From Bostrychus sinensis (Eukaryota > Chordata > Actinopteri > Gobiiformes > Eleotridae), in NCBI GenBank assembly GCA_020698575.1, contig CM036239.1:14498263-14562262 (forward strand): 64,000 nt of DNA, read 5' to 3'. Shown here one piece after another: positions 24,431 to 35,954 of the stretch. The notes under the pieces were generated by a model. It had not been told where the DNA came from and searched no databases. It saw only the letters and a program-made list of their open reading frames with translations. The position numbers and the translations under genes are program-made. Position 1 is the first letter of the stretch. Each line of letters begins with the position of its first letter.

Positions 24431-25237
24431 CTTGGTCAAAGGTTATAAGCCAATTAGTGTTATTGGTAGTCACAATTTATTTGTTAAGTCTTTATTTATT
24501 ATTACAACAAAAACACTGAACTAGACTAGCGAGACTAGAGTTCTGGCTGCTGCTCTGGTTCTCTTCTTTTGAAGAATCCATTTGCCCTGCAGTGCTGAGC
24601 TTGGGCAGGAGGTTTGGCTGGAGGAGTGATCAGTTGCGAGTTTCAATGTCTCAAGTGTTATCCTGAGCCAGGTCTGGGGTGCACATGGCCCCTAGAAAAC
24701 TGGTACACTAAATGCTCTAAAGTAGATGCAAATAATGGCATAGAAAGAAAACTCATATGACGTCGTGTGAACTGTAAGGCACTAATTAAATCAATCCAAT
24801 TAAAGATGATTTAACTTTGTAGTTAACCTAAAAGAAATGCACGTATAAGTACATGCAAAAGCAACAACATTGAGTCAAGGAGAGGCATATTTATGCAAGT
24901 TTATCACAGGCTATTGTTTATCTCATGGTTACAACAACAAAGTAATTGCTTCATTTATGCACATGTCAGCAGAGGGAGTTCATCCGTTGGGTAGCGCTCA
25001 TTACCACTCACTAACCAACACACACTGTCCCATCTATTACTGCCACACAGCAGTCAGTCACTGCATGCAGCAAACTGTGTTATATGATTACATCCTTCCA
25101 GAGAACAATTTTAGATGAACTCCAGCAGCAAAAGTCCATGCATTCCTTAGAAAAAAGGAATCCCATTATTTAGCTGCAGATAAATCCCATTATTTAGCTG
25201 CAGGTACAGAAAAAAATTACCGTGTTTGTAAACAGTA
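24431..25237. other. unassigned sequence
   Basis: Nothing is recognised except a perfect ~20-bp direct repeat (TCCCATTATTTAGCTGCAG) near 25160-25202, probably a local duplication. Confidence 0.4.
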
Positions 25238-26135
25238 TGGGTCATATTTACTAAGACAGGTGCTAAATTGCGAGTGCAGAATGAAAAATAGCATTAGCTA
25301 TTTGTGGGCCTGTTGCGTGTGACTTACTGCGAGAAACTGTGCAAAAAAATTCTGCCACAAATTTCATATTTAGCGTAAATGAGCATTTAGCATGTGTCAG
25401 ACTGAGAGTGCTGTGCTTTGACTGAGTGCAACCTGTCACTCAACTGATGCAGATGAAGAGATGGATGTGTGAGAGACTTGACAGAGAGACACACTACAGT
25501 TTTGACAGTGACCCACTGTATTAGGGGAGAAAAAATGCATCTGTGCGTACATTTAGCTTGTTGGAAAAGCAGGTGCTAAAGTTTTGTGGAGAAAAAAACT
25601 GCTGTTATTGGTGCACTGATGGGGCATTAAAAAAAACAATAAAATGCTTTAAAATGGCTCATTTACAAAGATACACCATTTGATTCGAAGGCGGTTGCAA
25701 CAAAGAGACAGACTTTACCTGCAACCTTTACCTTTTTTTTCTTTAGTTTCTCTCGTATTCCACTGAACTGCAGCTGTCTTTCAAACTGGGCTTCTAAGAG
25801 TCTGTTCCACATCCTTTCAAGAGTGAGGAGTCTTTAAACACAGCGCATGCGTGATGCCGGTGTCGCAGAGTTAATTCACTCGTGTTTATCCTGTTGTCTC
25901 CCCAGTGTGCGCTGACTTGTGCGTGTCCTGGTGCAAGTCTGGCCAGGAAAGATGCTTTGTATTGCTTGAAACAGTAGACATATTGTTTCTATAGAAAACA
26001 CAAGTTTTAGCTCCTGTAGTTGTGATAAATGCAATGTGGTTTAATTTGCATTTTCTTTGCCTTGAATTTACGCTTTCTGGCAAAAACGCCTCACTTTATA
26101 TATTCATTGATCATTTGATAAATCTGGTCTGGAGC
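25238..26135. mobile_element. ~0.9-kb MITE, copy 2 (GGCCAGATTTACTAA family)
   Basis: The left end GGTCATATTTACTAA and the right end GATAAATCTGGTCTGGA form an inverted repeat. Interior blocks GAAAAATAGCATT, TAGCTCCTGTAGTTGTGAT and TTTAATTTGCATT match copy 1 at 311-1095 in order and orientation. The copies are clearly diverged, so this is an old family. Confidence 0.6.
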
Positions 26136-27216
26136 ATATCCATGCAAATGGGTCCGAGGAAGGGCACACTCTGCAAGTTCAGTCACAGGGCAAGGTAGGG
26201 TCAATTACTATGTATGTTGAAAGATATTTAAAAACACAAAAGTTAGTCAGAGTTGTTTCTAGAAACTACAACGTATATCAAGTGAATTAAAGCACATGTG
26301 GCCACCAGTGTTGTGCATGAACGAGTTCAAATGAATGCGTTCATTGAATACGTTCATTTTTATGTGAACTTTGAACTGAACGCAACACATTTGTAAATCA
26401 AGAACTTGAACGTGAATTTGTTCAGATTATGTGAGATGAACGACGTACGTCACGTCAATTAAACGTCGGAAGTTATTTTCACCTGAGTCGAGTGAAGAGG
26501 TCTGATCGTACTTTTTAAACAGCGCTGTCCCTCACTGCTCACGGGCTCCACTCCAAAACTGCACAGCTTGTGTGCGCAATGCATCTTGGGTAATGTAGTG
26601 TGAAGCCCATGGGCGTGCCGTGAGGGCAAGCAAGGCAAGCAGTGCTTGACCAATCAAATCTAAAAAATACATGGATTAAAACTATAACGAAATTAAATCG
26701 TTATCTCTCCAAACATTTCATTTTGCCGTTCACTTCTATAGTGAATCAGTCTTTTACCTGCTTTCAGTCACTTTCTTTCTGCGCCCTGCTGGCCACTCCA
26801 GGTACTGCCTCTCTGCCATTCATTTCTGTTATTTTCTCCTTCGTGGAGGCGGAGTCATGGTGCACTGTTTCTGCCTGGGACTTGTCAAGCTGAGGCTCAG
26901 CAGCTTGTTTTGAAGGCTCGCGCATGCGTGCTGTGGTCAATCTCAGGCTCAGTGACAGATCTCTGGCTGCCAGCAGCGGGTGAGAAGCAGCGCACTGTGC
27001 AGCTTACGGTCCCATACAGTACAGTGCGCATGCGCCGCGTTAGACAACAAAACTTTCCACAAGTATCCGCAGCATCGTCTGTGTTCTCTGTGTCTAACAG
27101 CGTTTCTACAGATAAGTTATAGTTTGTAGCTTAAACCCTGTTCATGTTCCTCATGAGCACATGCTGCTGCATAAAACTACGTGTCATGTAAATGATAGCC
27201 TCATGTACATCGTTAA

Positions 27217-28883
27217 AGAGTAACTCACCCCTGGCCCAGGCCTGACTCCGCCCACTGCCAGAGATTGAAAACTGCTCAAAAAGTGGGCAGAGACCTGGCA
27301 GAGACAGAGGAGGAGAACTGAGGGAGGAGCGAGGCCTGGTCCTGTGACTGACAGCTGTCAGAGACCTCATGGACCTCCTCCACAGCAGGGTTGCCAAGTC
27401 CCAGAAATGGGGGGAAAAAAATGCAGGACGTCTGGACTGATGTTTTATGTTCCTTTTATAATAACACAGTTGAAATATTGTGAGAAAGGCGTCGTGCGCC
27501 GCTGCAGTAACGTGTGCATCAGATCGCGTCTTTATTTACTGGTATTATTTCAGCTGAGAGCTGTTTTTGATCGTATCTCCGCGAGTAAGAAATCGATTGT
27601 CATCAAACAAAAAGTGACTTAAAGCGTGGCAAGTTTAAAACACATCTGTGGAGTCAAAACTCTCCCCAGTGTCACTAATTTGCAGTGTTGGGTTAGTTAC
27701 TCAAAAAAGTAACTAGTTACAGATTACTAGTTACTCTTTTGAAAAGTAATATATTACTTTACTTGGTTACTGACTCGTGAAAGTAACTTAGTTACTTTCC
27801 TTTTGGATTACTTCCTAACAGGAAGCCCAAATGAACCCAATTCTAAATAGAAGAAGCCTATAGCCTCACCGTTGCCCTGACCAGCACTGTTATTTTATAC
27901 AGGCGTTCAAGTTTTTTTTAGCTGCATTCATTTCAGCAGCAGGGCAGCCTGACACAGCAAATACTGCCCTTTAGGTTCACCTCTGCTCCTGTGCAGCGTT
28001 CAAGTCCTGTGGACACAGTTTTATTTCACTACACTGAAGCTAAAATGCATTTGTTGTTAGCGCCAAAGCGGTGCAAGTCTCTTCTTTCCTCGCTGTCCCC
28101 GCTGACAGCAGCAACTGCATGCGCCCCGACATAAAGAGGAGCAGAGAAGGGAACGGATGAAAATAAAGTAGAAAACGTATCAGCGCTATTCGTTTAATGC
28201 ATTTTCATTCCGTGTCCTTCCGGTAAACTGCAGGTAAATGAAACTGACTGTAGTGACTGTAACGCAAGTAACTAATTGGGTATTTTGTTAGTAACTGTAA
28301 TATTACTTACTGGGGGGCTCAAAAGTAACGCGTTACCCCCTGCGTTACTGACAATTGTAATCTCGTTACTTTGTAACGCGTTACTCCCAACACTGCTAAT
28401 TTGTAGGTACATACTGTCATTGATCAGGCTCATTATGCCTTATTGTGCGCTGACACACGGGACAGTAGAAGCGCAGCCGTTAAAGGGGAGGGGGGCGGAG
28501 GAGACTGAACGGTAAATGCGGGGCTGAGTGGCGTGTTTAGGAAAAAGACCCACACCTGGCAACAGCAGGACTGGGACGAGCGCGCGGGGGAGAGAGACAG
28601 CGAGGGCGTGGAGAGCACGGGCCGTGGGAGGAGATACTCGGCACAGGTGCGGTAAAGTGGTCAAATACTACGTCACAGTTGCCTATCTGGAACTATTGAG
28701 CAGAAATCCCACTGTTTGACCCTAGGAGGGCAGCACTCTGACGGTTTTCACTACAAAATGTGAATTTAGACCTTTTTTTACAAAACAGTCAAACATAAGA
28801 CTATAAATAGTGAGATGTATCACTAAAGCCCTGTTTGTACAGCTGATCAGCTCAAAAAAAATGGTGTAGGGGTGAGTTACTCT
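27217..28883. mobile_element. third-level TTAA-target DNA transposon
   Basis: A perfect 16-bp inverted repeat AGAGTAACTCACCCCT lies at each end, with TTAA on both sides (27213-27216 and 28884-28887). TTAA targets are used by piggyBac and Kolobok elements; which one applies here is not shown. Without the inner hAT copy it is about 0.95 kb. No transposase is recognised, so it is non-autonomous. Confidence 0.85.
27683..28395. mobile_element. fourth-level hAT MITE (CAGTGTTGGG ends)
   Basis: The tips are CAGTGTTGGG and CCCAACACTG with subterminal GTAACGCGTTAC and GTTACT motifs, typical of a very abundant vertebrate hAT MITE. Perfect 8-bp duplications CTAATTTG lie at 27675-27682 and 28396-28403. 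It is 713 bp and non-coding. Being innermost, it is the youngest layer of the nest. Confidence 0.92.
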
Positions 28884-29706
28884 TTAAGTGTCAGACATGT
28901 TCGTAAGAAGTGGAGCTGGAGGAGTGGAGAGGAGCCAGCGGCCCGTGCTGGGGACTGGATGTGAATATTACAGAACTGTGAATGAACTGGGCTCTGGTTA
29001 TTCTGGACAAACTCAGCTGCAGGAAATACAGGACGTTTCTTCAAAAAAGGAACATGGACTGGATTTGCAGCTTGAGTAGAGAGGTGAGTGTCAGTGAGGC
29101 TGTGTTTTTAATGTTTGTGGTGTGATGTGTAAGGCTTCTTTTGAGGTTTTATTATAGTGAAGCAGCATTAACAGTGCACTAGTCTAGTGTTGATCTCAGT
29201 GTGAGTCCTGATGAACCTCCCTCATCTGTAAGGCTGGAACCTCACTCATCTATCCATCCATCTTCATTTTAGAGCTTATGAATTAAAGTTAAAACACAAA
29301 CGTAGGGTACATTCTTTGATAAGGCGACAGAGAAGGCCAGCTTTGTGGAAAAAAATGTTGTAATGACATTCTTTTCTATACAAACAGCGTTACTAATCAT
29401 AATTATTTGTGAGTGTGAGATAGTTTGAAACAGCCTACTACTCAAACACTGATGGGATTGCATTTAAGTGATTTTTAATTAAATTTAAATTAAATCAAAA
29501 TGTTGTCATATAAAACTTAATGAAGTCAAGGTGTCTGCTTGCCCACTTAAAAAAGTCACCACATGCTACTGGTGAAGCCAAAGATAATCGAATCTAATAT
29601 CTTTGGCTTCACACTACGTTACCCATAATGCACTGCACAAGCAAGCATAACAACAAGCGCAGCCTTCATAGCAACACTGGAGCGGGCAGCAGCAGTCAGT
29701 CTGACA

Positions 29707-29895
29707 ATGGCAAGTGAAGGCACAGAGAACACAGACGATGCTGCCTCTAACTATGATCATTTACAGACATTTTACACATTGTCACACAAAGACTCGGACG
29801 GAAAAAAAAACATACCTTTCTGTGCAAGCTTATATATGCAAAAATGTCCATTTTGTGTGATAGAATTTAAGATCTACAGTGAGGCTAGAAGGTAG
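29707..29895 (+). pseudogene. hAT transposase N-terminal fragment (BED-finger region)
   Basis: The 62-codon frame begins MASEGTENTDDAASNYDH and continues through FYTLSHKDSDGKK to a Cys-containing stretch ending in CPFCVIEF. This resembles the leader and start of the BED-type zinc finger of hAT (ZBED-like) transposases, which binds element ends. The Cys spacing is no longer canonical and the catalytic domain is missing. It lies inside the right part of the outermost hAT element and in the sense expected if that element once encoded a transposase. The family call rests on resemblance only. Confidence 0.45.
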
Positions 29896-30105
29896 GTACA
29901 TGTATAGTGATAGAAGTCATAGTTTGAAAAGAAAGTTCAGCCTTTCATTTGCATATCTCACCTAAAAATAAAATGAACTGAACTTTGAACTAGTTCAAAA
30001 TTAAAATTGTGAATTATGAACGTGAACAGTTCACTTTGAACATGTGTGAACTGAACTTTGAACTAGTTCATGAAAAGTGTGAACTTGCACAACACTGGTG
30101 GCCAC

Positions 30106-30784
30106 ACAATATTGGGGCAAAATGCAAATGTCTTGCTTGTGCAGTCTGGATACTGATAGACTATACGACAGGAGCGACTGGTGTATTAAGTACATACAGG
30201 CCAGAGAGTAAAAGGATTAGACACTGAATCCTGTCTGACACAGATCGAAGAGAGAACAAAGCCAGGAGCCGACAGGCCTGAGAGCTCTGAGACACTGATA
30301 AGGACAGCTCAGGTGGGACATGATGAAGGCACACTTCACAGACAAAACCAAGAGAGGAGCTGTGATCTGAAGACATGCTGTTCAGGCTGTTCAACAGATG
30401 TTACACACCTGGATTTTAATACCACACCCATAGTCCTTCAAGAGCACAGGATAGTTATTTTTGATTTATTTCTGCACAGTTTGTTTAAAAAAGCTTGTTT
30501 TTATTAGGCTATGTATCTTTGAAATACATTTGATGCTTTTATTTAACATTAGAATGGATGCATTTTTTTTATATAAAATTGGGCAGAGCATTGTGCATGA
30601 GTCCCACAGTATGACGATGGTCAAACATAAGGTGGTCAAAGAAAGGTCTTCTTACATTGGAGGCCACTATGTAAGCAAACACATCTTTAAGTAAATGTAT
30701 TGTATTTATATATCTGCTTTGATGCTCAGAAGCTTTCAGTTTTTCTCGTGCAGACATTGTTTTGCCCAAGGACACTTTGAAACA
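30106..30784. other. unassigned sequence
   Basis: No element ends, RNA gene or coding domain are recognised. Confidence 0.4.
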
Positions 30785-30792
30785 GTAATATC

Positions 30793-31157
30793 TAGGGCTG
30801 CACAATATGAGAAAAACATACAATAACTATGTTGAATATTGCAATAGCAGTATGAGTAGAGTAGTGATACTGTGATATATTATATTGACATAGTAAGAAA
30901 TATACAGTAAATCAGAAAAAATAGATTTCTATATGTATTGATCAAAACTGTGCCATGATCAAAACTTGACAAAGATTAAGCTAAAATTTGACTAAATTAA
31001 TATATATGGCTCTGATAGGAAAATGATTCTGACAGAATAAATCTCAGAAGGAAAAAAAAAACATAATATTGTGATGTGTTTAGTGTTTTTGGGTTATGGA
31101 CATTGCGTTTGTTGATATTACGATAACAATAAATATGAGCTATATTGTGCAGCCATA
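30793..31157. mobile_element. 365-bp hAT-like MITE (TAGGGCTGCAC ends)
   Basis: The tips TAGGGCTGCACAATAT and ATATTGTGCAGCCATA form the terminal inverted repeat; interior sequence is rich in AATATTG-type motifs. The flanks GTAATATC and ATAATGTC agree at 6 of 8 positions, an aged 8-bp duplication. It is non-coding. Confidence 0.75.
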
Positions 31158-31865
31158 ATAATGTCACTTATGGGCAACCTGATTTAGCTCTAGATCAGGT
31201 TGTCATTTTTCAAGCTCTTGTGCTGGTTTGAATAAACTGAGCATTTACTTTTTGGCACAGCAATATTATATGTTGTAAACTCTTAATGACTTCTTCAAAT
31301 AAGGGTAAAAAAAACAACCTCTTTAGCATGTTATTTCAGACTAAACCAGGAAGCGTGCCCAGCCTCAATGGAGTTCTGCTGTTACAGTTTGGGATAATGG
31401 CAGTGTAATCCATCTGTCATTTCTGTTGACACAAATTGTCTCCATTTTGTGTTTGCTGTAAACAAACCCAAAGTGTGATTTCTTCACAGTCTGGTGGATT
31501 TTTTAAATGTTGGGAGTTAAATGCCTGACAGCCTCAGTAGTCAAACTAAACAATGACACTGTCCACATACTGAGTGCAACACACAACAGAAAACACATTT
31601 TTTTCATTATTCACTTGATTGTTAAACTGAAGCTCTATCTTGCTCTGTCTGTAACCTCTGACCTTACAATGCATGGTGACGATTAAAAGACTCAGTCAGT
31701 CAGGTGCTTGGAAGATGGTTCTTTATTTTTTTTCCCCTTGAATAAAAGGATTGTTATGTTGTCAGTATGCAGGACAAGGGCATCAGAAATATGGCAAAAG
31801 TCAAAATGCGTAATAAAAACAACCCCCAATAAAACATAGATCTTGTGCTTAAATTATTAACAAAT
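31158..31865. other. unassigned sequence
   Basis: Nothing recognisable is seen. Confidence 0.4.
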
Positions 31866-31960
31866 ACAGTTAGGTCCATAAGTATTTGGACACTGGCATG
31901 AGTTTTGCTATTTTAGCTGTTTACCAAAACATATTCAAAATACAATGATGAAAATTGCAA
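31866..31960. mobile_element. lone Tc1-like terminal repeat
   Basis: The segment begins ACAGTTAGGTCCATAAGTATTTGGACAC and continues ATGAGTTTTGCTATTTTAGCTGTTTACCAAAACATATTC, matching the terminal repeat of the Tc1-like element at 5866-8680. No transposase or opposite end follows within several kilobases, so this is an isolated end from a deleted copy. Confidence 0.75.
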
Positions 31961-33470
31961 GAGATTGGGAGGTTATTTATTATACATAGAACAAAATGAT
32001 GTGTCTCACTGCTCAGGCTTACTGATTGTGCACCAGAGCAATACTTTCTTCTCTTCGTCTAATCTACAACAGATTCTTAACCTGTGATGATAGAGCACAC
32101 ATTGTACTGTCAATTTTTCTTGTCTGAGTCTTTGATATTACACCTTAGGCAAAGTACAGATCATGGTATTATTATAGTAAAGTACAGCAGCAAAAATGAA
32201 TATGTTGCCTGGAGAAAAATGAAAGAGCAAGGAAAGTGCAAATCTGTTGAAGCGGGCCATGAGAAAGATTTCATATCTTCTTCTCCTGAGCTGGAGAGCC
32301 ACTCTTCCACAAGAACTATATTTATTCTAAAATTAACACAATGATCTATTCAGAAACTCAATTTTAACTCAATTAAAGCTTCTCTCCCTGTCGGCCATGC
32401 CTTTGTTGCAGTAATTGTGAGTCTGTGCTTCTCAGACTTGAGTTCTTTGAACGCAAATCACGCTGGAACTCAAACCCTGAGCAGAGTGCAGGGGAACATT
32501 TTAATTCAGCCACACAAGGGGAAGAGAAACCATGACAGAGTAGCAGGTAGGAGTGGGTTGGAGTGCCTGCAGCGACCGGTGCCAAACTCACATTAAACAG
32601 GGGATGGGGAACACACTCATCCACACTCTCTTAACAGGGAAGCGAGACTATGCAAATGGTTGAGCTAATGAATTTGTGAGTTCCAGCATGGGCTCCTGTG
32701 ACGGTAATAAGCTTATTTTGGCATGAGCTCAAAGAGAAGACTGGAAATGAACACATTCTTACCAGCGCACATCCTCACACACAAACTTATGCTTCTACAA
32801 AGAGTTAAGCCACAGAATCTGCTGCTGACAAAGACTCATCACTCCTCCTCAGTCTCACTCGGTCTTCTCATCTGTTTCATGTCACCGGTGTAAACCCATT
32901 AGCATGTGGGCAGGGCCAACACGACGCAACATCACAGGAGAGAAGCCCTGCATCAACAGCAGTTGGACCAGTTGCACACAAGACGATAGTGGCAGTAAAA
33001 ACACAGCTCAAAGACAAACCAATTGATTAATGCACAATGAAAAACAATTAGAAGCAGCTGCTGAGCACAAACAGCTGTCACACACTAGTCTCTGTGCAAT
33101 AAAGTCTTAATTAGGTTCAACTGGAAAGACAACTGGATTTGAAAATAAAATGTGACAGACATATCACACAAGTATGGTAAAGAGTGGATGACATACAATA
33201 ATATACAGTTTAGCCATTACCTTTGCTTCATTCATGCATGTTTAATGTAACGCTAATTAAAATATTTGGGTTAGGTTTAAGTTATTACAATGGGATGCAT
33301 ATGACCATGATGCAGAAAACCATTAGGTTATTGGAGCTTGTGATGAATGAAAGGCAGGAGACCAAAGAATTAAATAGGAAAGAATGTTATGAGAAATAAA
33401 GGAAAATTGGAACCAAAAAGTAAAATAACAAAATTAAAATTAAAACTGCAAGCAATAATGAAGGGCCTCT
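31961..33470. other. unassigned sequence
   Basis: No gene or element is recognised. Confidence 0.4.
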
Positions 33471-33479
33471 CATAACTGC

Positions 33480-34470
33480 AGAAGAGCACGCTTCAGTGGG
33501 AGGGCCACATCACCAAACCCCGACTTGAAGTGTGAAGGATTTGAAGTGAGCTATGATAAACTATTGCCTTATCTCACGTGTTTGGGGCGTGGCTATGCTA
33601 ATATGGTTGGAAATAGGCCGTGGTTCCCATATAGACTTTTACTCAGGGACACAAGGTAGATAACTGCGTCCAATTTCAGAGGGCTATGAAAAGAGAAATG
33701 TTTCACTTGTCATTGACTTTTCCACAAGTTTGGGCCATGGCTATGTTAAGTATGGTAATAGACAGGGCATGGTCCCCATCACATAAGGGACGTATGCACC
33801 AACTTTCACAAGTATTTTTCTAGATCCTATTGTAATCCTATAGGGGTTGCTGGAAGTCTGTTTGATGAGATATTTGTTTTATTCTCATATAGCTTTGTTA
33901 AGGTCATGAGGACAAGCAAATGGCCTATGGGTCATTTTTGGTCAGAAAAACAATGTGCAAGTTAGAACAGTTTTAAAAAATCCCAAATCTACCTCAAAAT
34001 GGCGGGCTTGCCCTGGCCACACCCCAAAACCTTTGAGAATGATTTTAAAAACTTTAGATGTCCCTAATGTCCTGATATTTAGACAGAGTTTGAAGCCTGT
34101 GGGATTTAAACCCTGAGAGTTCCTTAAAATAGGATGTAGACAATGGACCAACATGGAGTCTTTGATTAAAAATGCCTGCCATTCATGGAGATAGGGCATG
34201 GTCTACGTAGACTTTTTTGCTCAGGGCCTCATGCTGGATGCATGTGCAAAATTTCATTTGGCTACGACAAACACAAACTACTACTTACTTACTTTCTATT
34301 TACTTTTTTTGGGGGCGTGGCTATGCTAATATGTTAAGGGCGTGGTCTCCAATGACTTTTTGTTTAGCATCACATAAAGGTGTATCTGTCTACCAAGTGT
34401 CAGTAGTTTAGGACAAACTTAATTTTTTGTCCAATTTTGATTTGGCAGGGGGCGCTGGAGAGCCATTTTG
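33480..34470. repeat. degenerate repeat block (GGCGTGGCTATGCTAAT motif)
   Basis: A motif of the form GGGGCGTGGCTATGCTAATATG followed by a GGCCGTGGT/GGGCGTGGTCTCC segment recurs near 33585, in weaker form near 33733, and again near 34310, each followed by similar sequence ending in ATCACATAAGG or a relative. The units are unequal and separated by unlike sequence. This looks like a decayed array or part of a larger fish repeat, origin unknown. Confidence 0.45.
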
Positions 34471-35945
34471 AAACACAGAGGCTTACTTTACATATCATTA
34501 TGTCCTGGACATCAATGTGCTCAAATGCTCCATTGTTTTGATCTAAATCCAACAATGTTTGCAAAAGTTACTGTGGTTTTGATGTTTTCCGAAATGGCTG
34601 TCTTGTTGAGAGCTTTTTGGTCGCTCATTGTTGGTCGCTTCTGGGTTTGAGTGAACATTGGGGCTTTTTTGCTGCCACTGCTCCCTGGACTCTCTTAAGT
34701 AATTTTAACGCCTGGAGACTTTGCATTTGCTGTCAATCTGTGGATCATTTGTTAATCTCACTCTACCACCATTGTATGTGAGTTGATCTCTGGGTCTGTG
34801 CATGTTTGGGCTCAGATTACCTGCCGTGAGTGTTTGGGCTAGCCTACCGCTGCCTCTCCACCACGGTCACTACCTTTGACAACAGTGTGGATTAGCTGAG
34901 TGTGGATTCTACTCGCCTGGACCGTCCTGTCTTTTGTCCAGCGTCCATCGACAGCACTGTTCCAGTACTCTGCCACTGAGTTTGTTTAGCTTCACTCTTA
35001 TCCACACAATCCACCACCGCCCGCTCTGCTCCAGTACCCGGACATTTTACACGTGCCCCGTTGGAGACACATTCACTGGGGCTCTCATCGGATCTTTCAG
35101 TATGACAACACAAACTCCATCAAGTCATTTTGGTCCTCTGTTCATCGTCCACCGAAAAACACTGGTGGTTGATATCTGTGGAGCTTTTCTAGAGGTTATT
35201 TTATGCTATCTGAGAATTTAGTATCTTTTGGGGACATTTTACATTTGAGCGCCACTAAGATGATGGACCCAAATTTTGCACATTTCTGATAAAAATCCTG
35301 CCAAATCCAATTGTTTTATATCATTAGCTTTCATTAGCTTTTACTGTAGCTGCCTTATTGATTACCCACAATGCTTTACAACTTGCAACATCATCGATGA
35401 AGAGATGTCTTAGTGCGTATGATGTAAAATGCTGGACCTACATTGTTCTACTTTGTTATTGCGCTTTTCAAGAGTTAATATTTTTATTAATAGTGCTATA
35501 TATTTTAATGAAAATCTGATTCATATTTGTTTTTCTCTTGTATTTTCCAATCTAAAACAATTGTTTACCCCCAGGACTTTTTTTTAAATAAATGTGTGTA
35601 GAATGCAAATAGTTATACCTCCACTGTTTTTATTTGATATTGCACCTAACTAGGCTCTATACATTGTTTTTTATTCATCAAAAGGTTTGTAAACATTTAC
35701 TGTTGTGATTTTTAATAAGAGAGCTCTCGTTTTGCATTTTCACATTCTTTTTTGTTTCTTTTGCCTTCTTGGAAAAGTTTTTATTCTCAATTAACGTGGA
35801 ATCAGCACACACAGACTTAAAGTTAAGGTTGTTCTAATTTAAAAAAAAAAGGTATAAGTGGAGTAAAATTTTATAGCTCTAATTATGTAAAAAGTCTAGG
35901 CAAAGATAATTCACCAAATATGGCTCATGGTGCAGAGGGTTAACT
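34471..35945. other. unassigned sequence upstream of a LINE relic
   Basis: Some of this could be 5' untranslated sequence of the L2-like element that follows, but no boundary or duplication marks it. Otherwise nothing is recognised. Confidence 0.3.
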
Positions 35946-35954
35946 GGGACGTGG

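Larger units (their letters stand above)
26608..29571. mobile_element. second-level DNA transposon in the nest (8-bp TSD)
   Basis: GTGAAGCC occurs at 26600-26607 and 29572-29579. The element begins CATGGGCGTGCC and ends ...GCTACTG; inward of both ends a GGGCAAGCA segment lies in inverted orientation. Excising the element with one duplication rebuilds a 24-bp inverted repeat of the host element (23 of 24 paired), which independently supports both boundaries. Without its own insertion it is about 1.3 kb. The 8-bp duplication and CA/TG ends suggest hAT. An open frame at 28888-29079 has no recognised domain. Confidence 0.75.
26306..30097 (+). mobile_element. hAT-type element, outermost layer of a four-level nest
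   Basis: The tips are CAGTGTTGTGCATGAACGAG and the complement of a right end reading ...TTGCACAACACTG. Perfect 8-bp duplications GTGGCCAC lie at 26298-26305 and 30098-30105. Its own sequence is only 26306-26607 plus 29580-30097, about 820 bp; the rest is later insertions. The two inner ends form a palindrome when joined across the insertion. The right part carries the start of a degenerate transposase frame at 29707. Confidence 0.9.

Noticed and set aside
28888..29079. 63-codon frame inside the second-level nested element as a transposase exon
   Set aside because: No recognised domain; it begins just after the TTAA insertion; kept only as a remark in the element entry.
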